Below are positions 22,939-34,700 of a DNA stretch of 64,000 nt, in pieces. The notes under the pieces were generated by a model. It did no database searches, had not been told where the DNA came from, and worked only from the letters and a program-made list of their open reading frames with translations. The stretch spans positions 13,267,834 through 13,331,833 of the forward strand of contig OX578277.1 of the NCBI GenBank assembly GCA_951217055.1, written 5' to 3'. A program made the position numbers and the translations under genes. The first letter of the stretch is position 1, and each line of letters begins with the position of its first letter. Source of the stretch: Gerris lacustris (lineage: Eukaryota; Arthropoda; Insecta; Hemiptera; Gerridae).

Positions 22939-24893
22939 TCAGGTTTTATTATGCACTGAGTCAATATGTCTCTTGAGGGCACTCTTCCAGCTGGTTGTAT
23001 GCTCACAGTGAGGGCATTGAAATGCTCTAGTTTTATTATGTACTGAGTCAATATGTCTTTTGAGGGTACTCTTCCAGCTGGTTGTATGCTCACAGTGAGG
23101 GCATTGAAATGCTCTAATTTTATTATGTACTGAGTCAATATGTGTTTTCAGATAACTCTTCCGGCTGGTTGTATGCTCACAGTGAGAGCATTGAAATGCT
23201 CTAATTTTATTATGTACTGAGTCAATATGTCTTTTGAGGGTACTCTTCCAGCTGGTTGTATGCTCACAGTGAGGGCATTGAAATGCTGCTTTATTATGTA
23301 CTGACTCAATATGACTTCTCAGATTACTCTTCCGGCTGGTTGTATGCTCACAGTGAGGGCATTGAAATGCTCTAATTTTATTATGTACTGAGTCAATATG
23401 TATTTTCAGATAACTCTTCTGGCTGGTTGTATGACCACAGTGAGGGCATTGAAATGCTCTAATTTTATTATGTACTGAGTCAATATGTATTTTCAGATAA
23501 CTCTTCTGGCTGGTTGTATGACCACAGTGAGCACATTCAAATGCTCTAGTTTTAATATGTACTGAGTCAATATGTATTTTCAGGATACTCTTCCGGCTAG
23601 TATTGTACTGACAGTGTGGACACTGAGTAGGATTATGTTTATTGTGTGCAGAGCGTACATGGATCTGCAGATTAGATGCTAGTTCTTTCTGTCTACTTCC
23701 GGTCGCCTTATTATTAGCCAAACCTAAAACAATACAAGCTCAATTAAATGTAATGGTGACCTTTTTCTTCTTTATTTATCTATAATTACAAATGACAAAT
23801 TAACTCAATAAAACATTAAAAATAACTAAAATTACATCGCCACAGTGACATCCAACAAGTGTTAATGGGAAAGGATGCTGCAGAATGGTGACTACCACAA
23901 GCAAAGTTTCTCTTTCAATTAACTTTTCCTTATGTTCAGATTGTTGTAGTAGTTTCTAAACAAATTAGTTACAGTACGGGACACAAATTGTTCCTTTAAT
24001 TTCCTATCATTTAGCAATTGAACAGAAAACATGATACAAAATATACAAAACAAAAACAAATGGGTCCATTGTTTAGGTTGCAAGGTGCATAGGCTTAGAG
24101 ATTAATGTTAGAGGGTTACCTGGTGGACTCTGCTCCTCAACATGTTGAGAATCCCGGGCAGGTGAAGTTACTTCTCTTTTAATCAACATCTTCAGACTCG
24201 GCTCACATTCCGTCTCTATACCTGTTGTAACAACACAAAACACAATTATTCTATGCACATTTTATATTATAACAAGACAGTAAAATAAATATTGAAATAT
24301 ACCAAACAGAGATAATATTGATTTAGAGTTACCTGGATCCTGGACTACTTCAGGTACATCCCTACCAGGTGAAGCAGCTTCAGTCTTTACTAACCATAGC
24401 TTACTGTCTGCTTCACATGGTTCTTTGGGTAAAACTACAACATAATCAGAAAAGAGCATGTATTTATAAACACTAGGAATTAATTTTTTAATCAGTAGGT
24501 TAAAAAAGAAAATATCTAATGAGCATTAGGTTAGAAGAAGCACCAGCCTCAGAGTACAGATTAGAGTATTACCTGATGGATTTATTGAGAGCTCCCCTTC
24601 ATGCTCCCAGGCAGGTGAATTTACTTTTGCTTTAAATAACTTTTTCAGGCCCGGCTCACATTCCAATTGTAAACCTGCTGTAACACACAAAACTCAATTG
24701 AGCTAATTGAAGTTATAACAGGACGGTTAATAAAATCACTGAAATCTTATTATAAAAAGAAGGAAGACAGATAAGACTAATTTAGGGTTACCTGAATTCT
24801 GGTCTACATCCGTTGCATCCCTGACAGGTGAAGCAGGTTCAGTTTTGATGAACCATGTTTTACTATCTACTTCACATGGTTCTTTGGGTAAAT
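22939..24893 (-). CDS. C2H2 zinc-finger protein, 3' part of gene (five exons visible)
   Basis: Minus-strand exons in transcription order: 24893-24792, 24674-24573, 24434-24333, 24221-24120 (each 102 bp) and 23723-22939. Each is bounded by AG and GT, and all junctions are phase 1, so they join in frame. The last exon encodes eight CX2CX12HX4H fingers of the form CPHCEHTTS-KS-LK-HIDSVH in near-identical 29-residue units, ending at TGA 22939. Linkers read NK(I/T)RAFQ rather than TGEKP. The 102-bp exons alternate between type A (LPKEPCE...KTE-ASP-RD) and type B (ECEPGLK...SPA). A sequence-specific nuclear DNA-binding regulator is inferred from the family; its targets are unknown. The first exons and start codon were not found and would lie upstream of 24.9 kb, where a LINE has inserted. 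Confidence 0.82.
24120..24893 (-). repeat. Tandem duplication of a two-exon (A+B) block, about 455 bp per unit
   Basis: Exons at 24434-24333 and 24221-24120 are duplicated at 24893-24792 and 24674-24573, offset 459 and 453 bp. The introns are also similar ('AGATAATATTGATTTAGAGT' versus 'AGATAAGACTAATTTAGGGT'). The duplication covered exons and introns together. Confidence 0.85.
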
Positions 24894-24989
24894 CTACGAC
24901 ATAGTAAGATTAGCAAATTATTATTTAGAAATCCTTAGGATTAATTACCAGAAGAAGGGTTTAATATCAGTAGATCAATGAAATAGTTT

Positions 24990-27240
24990 ATTATTATTTA
25001 TTTGATTATTTCCGACAGTAATATTTTATTCCTTGTCAAAAATCAGTACTGTAGGCTAATTAGACAGTCTAAAGCAAACTACAATACAAAGTATTTAGAA
25101 ATCCTTTCTGGTTCCAAAGACTCTAAATCATTTTGGTCCGCTGTTAAGTACTTCTCCCCTCAAAATGTCTCACTATCTCCCTCCACGGAAAGCTGGCTTA
25201 ATTTTTTATCATCAATTTATCCACCTAGGTCAATATCTCATATCATTTTGGACCCCTCTCCACCTCACCCTTTTTTAGATATAGATTTCACCCTAGACAA
25301 ACTACTCTCTGCCTTATCTAACTGCAAAAGGAATAAAGCACCTGGCCCTGATGGTCTCCCGTACAAATTTTTCACAAATCTATCTCCTAGTTGGCATCTT
25401 AATTTACTGAATCTCTATAGTAATATCCTTCGGTCGGAAAACATACCTTCTTCATGGTCTGATATAAAATTGATTATCTTCACAAAAAAGGCGACAAGTC
25501 AAACCACTTGAATTACAGAGGAATTGCCCTTATAAACTGTGTGGAAAAAATATTTTTAACTAAGTTACTCTCTCATCTCACCCACTGGACTGGGCTGAAT
25601 CAAAGAACATTCTGCCAAAAGAACAAGGAGGTTTTCGGTCAGGCAGGTCTTGTGTAGATAACCTGTTTATACTTAATACCCTTATTTCCTCTCATCTTAT
25701 AAAAGGTACTCCATATGATATTAAGGTTTTTGTTGATTTTTGCAAGGCGTTTGACTCAGTTAAGCATTCGCCTCTTTGGGAAAACCACCTCAAGCTAGGC
25801 ATGAGTGCCAAGGTAATTAGACTGCTTCGCTCTCTTTACTCTAATGCTAAAGTCTCAATTAATATAAACGGCACCTCCTCCGAAAGTTTGGAGGTTACCA
25901 AGGGTGTCCTTCAAGGTGAACCCCTTTCTCCTATATTATTCTCTTTATATATATCAGATTTGATTGATTTCTTCTCATCCAAGGGGTTCAAAGGCATCAA
26001 GTTAACCTCAGCAAAACGTCTACTTATGCTCCTCTACGCTGACGATATAGCAATTATTGCTCTCTCGTGGACAGATGCTCAGCAAATTTTAAACAATCTT
26101 TCTGAATACTGCTCGCTTAACGCACTCAAACTAAACACCGAAAAGACCAAAGTTCTCACCTTCCATAAGTCTCCGAAAACAAAGAGCTTTAGAACATTGT
26201 CTTATAACTCCGTACCCCTAGAATATGTAAAATCCTTTACTTGGCGTATCTTTCCTCCTCTGGTAAATTCTACAAAGCCTCTACTTTCTTTATTTCGAAA
26301 GGTAACATCGCTTTTGCTAAGGCCCGATCTATCCTACTTAAATCTAAATGCTCTTCATGGTCCACTACTGTTATATTATTTGAATCAGTTGTATTCTCTT
26401 CACTCCTTTACGCTTCGGAAATACGGGCGCCTAGGTATGTCAAACCTCTCGACTCCGCCCAATCTAAATATTTTAAGTCTCTCTACTTTTGGCCTCGTTC
26501 AACACCCCACTATTTACTTCGGGTGGAAACTGGCACAAGATCCATAGCTCTTAAAGTGTTTAAACAAATGACAAGGTATATCCTCAAAATGTTGGCAATG
26601 CATGATGATCAGTCACTTATCACATGCCTTGAAATTCTGTTGGACCTCTCCACTAAACCTTTGAACATCCCCTCATTTAACTAGGTTACACAGTTTAAGC
26701 AGTTTTTAGGCCCTATCGGTTTCGCTGGAGATTTCACCCTCGATTATAATTTATTAAAATCGGCATCCAATAGTTTAATCTGACAGCTTGAGAATCATTT
26801 ACTCTCTTCTGACATCCATCGTATCCTCAACAGCCAGCACTCGCCTCTTTTCCGTTCTGTGACTTGTTTCCCACTCCTAGCGGAAGGATACCTTCAGTCA
26901 ACCATTTCGTTCTCTTCAAAGAGATTAATCAGTCAAGCCAGACTATCAAGTGCCACTCAAACATATTTTTATCATCAAAAACAACCCCATGTAATTTTTG
27001 ACAATGTAGTTTGTCCTGCATGCCAAAATGACTTGGAATCCCTTCAACACTTCCTTCTTTCCAGTTCAGCATACTCTTCCCCTAGAAATTACTATCTCTT
27101 ACCTTATTTGAACCTCTCTCTTGCAGATATATTTTAAGACCCTGATGATCTAAAAGCAGCGGCTTTATCTACATTTATCTCTGTCTATCCGACATAAAAT
27201 TTTATCCTAACTCACCTACTTTTCTTCACTCTCCTTTTTA
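24990..27240 (+). pseudogene. 5'-truncated, frameshifted non-LTR retrotransposon (LINE)
   Basis: The reading frames 25002-25511, about 25490-25640, 25630-26240, 26241-26684 and 26859-27137 are pieces of one reverse transcriptase. Visible motifs are NKAPGPDGLPYKF, NYRGIALIN, FVDFCKAFDSV, VTKGVLQGEPLSPILF and the catalytic YADD at about 26037-26048. A C-terminal cysteine/histidine motif CPACQNDLESLQHFL lies near 27015-27060. At least three frameshifts (the first in an A-run near 25485) and several stops make it inactive. The endonuclease and first ORF are missing, consistent with 5' truncation. The clade (Jockey/CR1/other) is not resolved. It lies just upstream of the minus-strand zinc-finger exons. 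Confidence 0.88.
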
Positions 27241-29560
27241 TGTAGCATTATATCTTTAACTTCCTATACATATCTCCTACTACTATTATGGCAACCCATG
27301 CATTAATTTTACCACCAAAAAAGTTAAACAAAAATAGATAATAACAAAAAAATAAAAATAAATAAGTAAATAATGATTATCAAGAAATATTTATTTTTTG
27401 TTATTCTATGAAAGTGTTTGTATTTTATAACTATATGTTTTTCAGTATTAGTCGTTATTACTATTTTTAAAGTTATGTAAATATGCAGCAGCATAAGCCT
27501 AACTTCAGCTCTGCACAACTTATATCTTCCGAGATATGACACGTAAAAAATTGTCAATTTTTTAAGAAAAAATTAAAATTTTAAGAAGTGCTCACGTTTC
27601 GGGCTGAATATCGGCATAAAACCGCTCAACTACGAGAAAAGTCATAAGATATAAAATGATAGTAAATTTAATTAGCTTCCTTTTACGTTCAACGGCAACT
27701 CTGTATGTTCAATTGTTACCTAGTTATGACTTCAAAAATTGGCTGTTTTCCTCAAAAATTTGAAATTTTAAATATTGCTCTCGTATATCGGTTCGAATAT
27801 CGGCATAAAACCTCTCACCCTTGAGAAAAGTCATAAACGAAATTGTAGTTAATTTATTTGGCTTTTATACAAGCAAAAAATAAAGCCTGTAGACAAAATA
27901 ATTCTGTTGCAATCGTAAAACAACAAAAAAGTGGAAAATTGTATTTTTAAGAAATGAAGCCAAACCACTTATAAAAACATTTTTGTTCACAATTTTATGT
28001 AGATTACTTTTGTATAAATCCAAGTTAGCGCTAAACCTTATAGTTTTCGAGATATTTGTGAAAAACGATTTAACATACCCTTTTACCCCAATTTCACCCC
28101 TCCCCGCCAAACCCGACGCTCTAGGTCATGACACTTTTTATCACTTACTACGAGGAGGGTATAGAACAATTTGGCGAGAGGTACAACTTTTTTTTGGATG
28201 TTTGGACTTGGACAATATAAAAGATAAGATCTCAATTGAATTAATTCATTTTACACGACAAAAATTAAAGTTTACTTGAGGCTGTAAATAAACTAAGAAT
28301 GTTTTAATGATCGCAGGCCTTTTAAATGAAAACTTATAAAATAAGGAGTTGAATGAAACAAATATACGACCCAAAATCGTGTAAAACTGATGAGTGTTTG
28401 AGGTTAAAAATTTAACAAATTTCGGGGGGCCCCTGGACCCCCCTAACTTTGACTTTGACGAAATAATAAAATTATGCATAGAGAAAGAAAAGAAACCGGG
28501 TTTACACGCACAAGAAAGACAAACCACAAACTGGCGGTAGCAACATTGGCGTCTCTTGTATGATGGGGGGAACAACCAGAGCAGTCACCAGTTTAGTGGC
28601 CAGTCACACGCAGCTGAGGGTGAGTAAGTTGGCATGATGTCCCAGAATGAAGGAGATTGTAAAACTGCAGTTATCCAGCCACTAAGAGGAGGAGGAAAAA
28701 AAAGTGAGCTGGGCTTCATTTAAATGTACTGTTTTGATAAACGGATATAATGTCACAAAAGTATAAATCAAACAAAAAGTTAAACCAAAACCCTGTCCAC
28801 TCTCGAATAGTTGGATAACTGGAACTTAGCCCTGATCTGGTGGCCCCGTGTGAAGGGGGCCCAAGTTAGTAAACTGTAATGGTCTGGCCTGCCTCTTTTT
28901 AGGTGTAGCAGGTCTGGAAGAAACCGTATAATGAAAATAATACCTGGTAAAGTTTGAAGTGGGTTATCTACAGTAAATAGATTCAAATACAAAGATAGAG
29001 AATCATAATAATAATAATATTCTTTATTTTCACATCATATAAATGTAATAATACATATTAGAATACAGATTTGTTCAGTTGACAGATTGATCAAGTTCAG
29101 GTGTTTCCATGCAACTAGATCCAGATACGATCCCAGAATTTAGTGTATCTTAAAGGGATCGGAATCGCATTTAATTTGTATTGAATCTAGGTTTCCATGG
29201 ACACTATGAATCCAAAAACTGTATTCAACCCTTATTCGATCTGTACCTAAACATCATGAAAACGTAGTACCTATATTTTAAACTTTGTTTGCCCTAGAAC
29301 TTTTAATGGCCGCTCTGCACCGCTTTACAGTGCTTCACTTGGCTAATTTGGACTGTACGTGCCCTAGAAAATTCTTCAAGTTGGACCTCTACCTGGTTTA
29401 TACACAGGAGGGTTGTTTTTCTTCAGGAAATGAGTGGAGCACCGTATTGAAAATTCAAGGGTGTACAAAATTACGGTTTTTAATTTAATATGCGGGATTT
29501 TATCACCTAACCTCAAAGTGGGGGCACGTACAATCCAAATTTACCCTCCGCTCATTTTCT
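27241..29560. other. Gene-free stretch with short internal duplications
   Basis: A block containing 'AATATCGGCATAAAACC' and 'GAGAAAAGTCATAA' occurs twice, near 27610-27650 and 27790-27835. The G/C-rich phrase 'TTTCGGGGGGCCCCTGGACC' is at 28420-28440. Open frames here are short and mutually contradictory, and none is supported as a gene. Confidence 0.5.
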
Positions 29561-29902
29561 GGGTAAATATTGGCAATAGCGCACCCCTTCTCACTCCAAC
29601 GTATTTTTTGACAAAGGTATATCAACTCTCCTATAAACAAACCATACATGTATAATTATTACATACATATAAAGGGTCCAGGGGAAAAAGAGGCTAAACT
29701 CGGCAATAGTGTACCCCTTCCGTGTAATCGATGTCTTTCGAAGTCGTACAGTTGACTTCGATACATCAATTCATCCCTTCTATTAATATATGTATATAAT
29801 AATTATATATGTATGGTTTGTTCAAAGGAGAGTTAATATCCCTTTGTCAAAAAATACGTTGGAGTGAGAAGAGGTGCGCTATTGCCGATATTTACCGAAA
29901 AA
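29561..29902. mobile_element. Foldback element, family C
   Basis: Inverted arms of about 105 bp at 29561-29665 and 29793-29902: GGCAATAGCGCACCCCTTCT pairs with AGAAGAGGTGCGCTATTGCC, and ACGTATTTTTTGACAAAGG with CCTTTGTCAAAAAATACGT. A second small inverted repeat is in the loop (GATGTCTTTCGAAGTC/GACTTCGATACATC). Related sequence is at 13810-14065 and 30600-30850. Confidence 0.75.
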
Positions 29903-30599
29903 GAAAAAGGGTACATGTCCATCAAACTCAATTTTTCAGGAGAGCAAAAACTAACTTTCCTAACTCTAAAAAATATAAAAAAAAGGTACAAATAAACTTT
30001 TATCAAGTTTAAAGTTAAATTTGAACACTATACTTAACAATTATGAGGATTTTTTTAAAAAAAAATATGTGGAAAATAATGGAAAAAAAACATGAGGTGG
30101 ACATCAATCCTTTTTCACAAGTTGTATGTAAGGAAAAAGGGTGAGAATCTTCGACATCAACCGTTCTTCCCTACAATCTTTAGGTCAACTTCAGTAGCAT
30201 TCAAGAGTTTAGCCAAGGAATGTTATAAAGATTGTAGTTTTAAAAGTTACCTGGAGGGAGAATTGAAGTGGTAGAGCCATAGATTATGGCCGCAGTCTCA
30301 TCAAAGCATTTAAACTCTTCTTTCACGAAAGGATCCATTCCACTATTAGGATCACTAATTAGTACTTAGTATAATCCACTCAAACTGAGTTCAGCCCAAT
30401 ATAACTGACACAGATAGTAAGCAATGAACTAGCTTATCTAGCTATACGTAATGACCAAGTCGGAGTCGGAACAGAGGAATTGCTGTCAGAATCATGGAAA
30501 AGAGCACAGACTACATAATAATCCTCAATAGAATAGAATAACACAACATAGTATTTAGTAAACAACACATCTTAAAATTATAACTACTTTACTCAACTA

Positions 30600-30850
30600 C
30601 TACTTTTTTTGGTAAAACTGAAGAAATGATACGGTTTATAGAAAAGATGGCGGACTCTAACGAATTTTTTTGACAAAGGGATATAAACCCTCCTATGAAC
30701 AAATCATACATGTATAATTTCTCAAATGTTTATCATACAAATGTACTGTTTGACAAAGGAATATTATCTCTCAAGTGTATAAATTAAGCCAAGTAGTGCC
30801 GCCAAGCGATTCTCGACCGTATCATCTCCTTCAGTTCAGCCCTTTTTTAC
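30600..30850 (+). repeat. Dispersed repeat family C, copy 3
   Basis: It shares 'TTTTTGACAAAGGGATATAA', 'GAACAAATCATACATGTATA' and 'GCCAAGCGATTCTCGAC' with the family-C pieces at 29561-29902 and, on the opposite strand, 13810-14065. The sequence between 29903 and 30600 shows no supportable gene. Confidence 0.7.
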
Positions 30851-31011
30851 TTCTACTACTGTAATATTTACTCCCTAGTCTTAGAATTATACTATTATTT
30901 GTATGGAAGGAGGATTTAGATTTATGCAAATGCAACACAACACACTAACACAGTCGTAGTCGTCACAGTACGCAAGTACGCAGTACACAAACACAAAACC
31001 AGAACGCTCAT

Positions 31012-31410
31012 ATACGCCGGGGAAGTGTGACGTCACTTACCTAAAAAAAGTGTGTGTTGTTACGTTGGCTAAGCTGCACTGGCTCATAACAAACAATATA
31101 CTTCTAGGGTTTATCAGTGCTATTTTATTTTATTATTATTTTTTAATCAATTATTTGTTTTATCATCTACAATGTATACATTTATTGGCATATTAATGAT
31201 GTTACTGATACATCCTATGTATAATTATTATCCTATGTATAATAAATGTATACATTATAGATGATAAAACAAATAATTGATTAAAAAATAATAATAAAGT
31301 AAAATTGCACTGATAAAACTCATTCGTATATCCAATGTTATGAGCCAGCTGACCTAACAACACACACTTTTTTATGTAAGTGACGTCACACTTCCCCGGC
31401 GTATATAAAG
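31012..31410. mobile_element. Foldback element with CRE-like palindromes in its ends
   Basis: The arms at 31012-31190 and about 31228-31410 are inverted copies. The outer part reads ATACGCCGGGGAAGTGTGAC followed by GTCACTTA; the complement closes at 31403-31410 (GGCGTATA). TGACGTCA lies in each arm. The inner part pairs TTTTTTAATCAATTATTTGT with ACAAATAATTGATTAAAAAA. No coding capacity is seen. Confidence 0.8.
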
Positions 31411-31704
31411 AAGAAGAAAAATAAGGTGTAGTAATCAGTGTTGCCAAGTTTAAACGTAGTAATTCAACAAAAAGTAGTTATTGAACGAGCGCAGTGAGTT
31501 CTGCATTTCAGAGACTTGGGATTTGAAAAGTTTGTCTAACGATAACTGGAGTAAAAATTGATCAATTTCAACGAAATGTGGCACATATATGCATCTCAGC
31601 ATTTGTGAGAAGTGTATAGTTTTTGGAAATTCCTCACTAAATATTTTCAAGATGGCGCCCAATATGGCGGACAATTGTGTTATACATAGTTTTAAAGGCC
31701 TTTA

Positions 31705-34700
31705 CCCTTAAATGCATGGTGATGCCAATTGGATTCATAAACTTTGGAGCTCTTTGGAAGAAAGGCTTTTTTTAGATGTTTTTATTTTTATTTTTTTACT
31801 GTTTCTGGCAACACTGATTTAGAGGGAAATCATGTTTTTAAGGTTGTAACCTTCCAATTTATAGTATTTTGTAAGTTGTTTTTCAAGCAAGGTCGAGTTT
31901 TTGATTATTTTGAATTTTGGACATTTTCAAAGTGAAAAAAATATTAGTTATATTGTGTCTACTGAGTTGATATAATTCATGGCTATAAACTGGGATGTCT
32001 AATTCCATTTAACGGTATTATTTAAGAAAAATATTGCATATGAGGTTATTTAGTGAGAAAAAATGGACGAGTCCAATTGAACTCATAATGTGTAACAGGT
32101 ACCAGAAAATTTAGCAGTTATGATGCCAACTGAACTCATCGTGTATTAGTCGACTCGAGATAATTGAAAAAGAAGATTGAGTTTTTTCTTGTTTTACCGT
32201 TTTTTATCGTCATAGTTTCATGTTCTTCTATAAACTAGTTATTTAAAGTGGTTTTAAACTCATTAACATTAAATTATTGTATTTGATACTATTAATAATA
32301 CAATGTACACTGGTTACTGATGATTGAAGTTACTTATCTTATGCTGTAGTCGACTTGCAAGTAAGTATTTTCATTTTCATTTTTCATCATTTTTGACTCA
32401 TTACAGTATTTTTGTCAAGTTATATTTATATAACAAGGAAATTATCAATACAATTACTAAACTATGTTGTCCATAGACTTTATTGAGCTGAAATAACTAT
32501 AGCAGTTGCCTAGTAAGAAAAAATTGTTAGTTTTAGACTATTTTTGAACTGCAGTAACACATGAATACATTTAAAATACAAAGAATACATATTCAAATGA
32601 ATGCATATATTGATAGTATTTAACCAGCTAAAATAATTACTACCAAACACACGTTTACAGTGAGTAATTAAGGGTTCAACACTAATAGCCATTGAATACA
32701 TGCCAAGGTAATAAGTACTCATTTATACAAGATGTTGAACATAGTTTATTTAAAGTTATATTGGACAATATTGCGAATATGATCTTTTTTTACATGCGCA
32801 ACACTCATATGCGACATTGAATTATTTGTTGATAACTTTTAGGTTTTGAAATGGAGCCAAAAAGTTTTGTTATTATTGATGACGATGGAACCAGAAGAAA
32901 AATTCCACAAGAAGAAATAGTGAGAATGATTACCATTCCATATGACAGTGACACGGATGAAAGTGTTAACGAAGACGAACTCAATGATGATGCAGTATCA
33001 ATATATCCAGATGATGATTTATTAAATCAAGTTGATAAATTTGTTGAATCACTATCCCAAGGTATATTTATTTATTTAATTATTGTTTTATGAGGGTGTC
33101 AGACGACTAGGTTTTATACACCCAATTTATTGTTTTTGAAAATTTACACCAGAATTTATAATTATTAAGGTTAATTACTAATGAAGGAACTAATTAGAGT
33201 GCTTGTCGCTGGCATCTTGTTTGAGAAAATGTAGACTATAGTATACAGTTCAGTTCAGGGAGCACTTTCTGCACTATTCTCATAGGAGGTGATACAGTCA
33301 AGGACAAGAGCTTGGAAACTATAAAATGAGGTTCACAGAAGAGCCTCAGCCCACGTCAGTGCTTATTGTTTACTTTTTGAAGCCATTCTTTCTGGGAGTG
33401 AATTAATTAGCCATTCTTTTTTAATATTAAGTATTTGTTTCAGAATTATATGCAGAAAATTCAAGTGTGCCTGAAGAAATGAAAGATATATTTGAAGGCT
33501 ATGTGGATGTAATGCAGGATTTAGAACAGTGTACATCAAATGCTATAGCCTCAACGTCTAGAGGTAATATGTTATAAAGATATTGCATTATCCATAGTAA
33601 TTATATAGGGGGGAAATATACTTTATTACAACGTAGGATATTAGTTAAAATTTCATAATATATTTATGTATATATAATTTATACATTTATTTCTCTTTGT
33701 CCTTTATCATGGCCTTTATCTGTCTATTGTCACTATTTTCCTCAAAACTGATTATGGTTTTATTATGTATGTTGTAGATGATACCTCAAAAGAATTCAAT
33801 ATTAAAAGCACGAAGACTGGTTGTCCGGTCAAAATTAAAACCAGGAAACATGATGTTAGGAACAAAGAAAACCAACCACTTACAAAAAAAGAGCTTTCAC
33901 ATATCTGTCACTGGACTGAAAACTGTTCACCTGCTGAAAAAGTAGAATTTGCTGGTAGAGGACCTTTTCCTGATGATTTATATACATTGAAAACCCCATT
34001 TCAATTTTTTAAATATTTTTTTAGTGACGAGCTATTAAAATTCATAGTTTTAGAGACAAATCGATTTTATGAAGAAAAAAAATCTCAAAAAAATCAAATA
34101 AATTATCAATGTAATGGAGAGCCTTCAAATCAAAAATATGATATAATTCAAATAGAGAGGTTCATTGGTATAGCTGTCATGACCTCATTAGTACAGGTCC
34201 CAAATGTAAGGGATCTCTGGGATCCAGCAATAGGAAACCAATTGGTTCAAGAATCTATGGGTGTGAACCAATTTGAAGATATCAGGGCAAATCTTCATTT
34301 TTGCAATAACAATGAAATGCCTGACCCTAATAACAATGACAGAGATAAACTATTTAAAATACGTCAGATAATAGACCATCTTAATAGTAAATTTGGAACT
34401 ATCCCGATGGATGAAAGTTTATCTGTTGATGAACAAATTTGTGCAACGAAGATGCGCCACCACTTGAAACAGTACAACCCAAAAAAACCCCACAAATGGG
34501 GTTTTAAACTATTTGCGTTGTGTGACTCAAATGGGTTTCTATACCAATTTGAAATTTATTCTGGGCATATAGAAACTTTTCCAAACCTTGGTGCATCAGC
34601 TAATGTTGTACTAAGAATGACTCAGCATGTCCCCAATAACAAATATCATAAAGTATATTGCGATAATTACTTTACAAACATTCCCTTATTTCAATACCTT

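Noticed and set aside
27983..28279. Overlapping frames of about 80-110 codons on both strands
   Set aside because: They have no family resemblance, lie in repeat-like sequence and conflict with one another.
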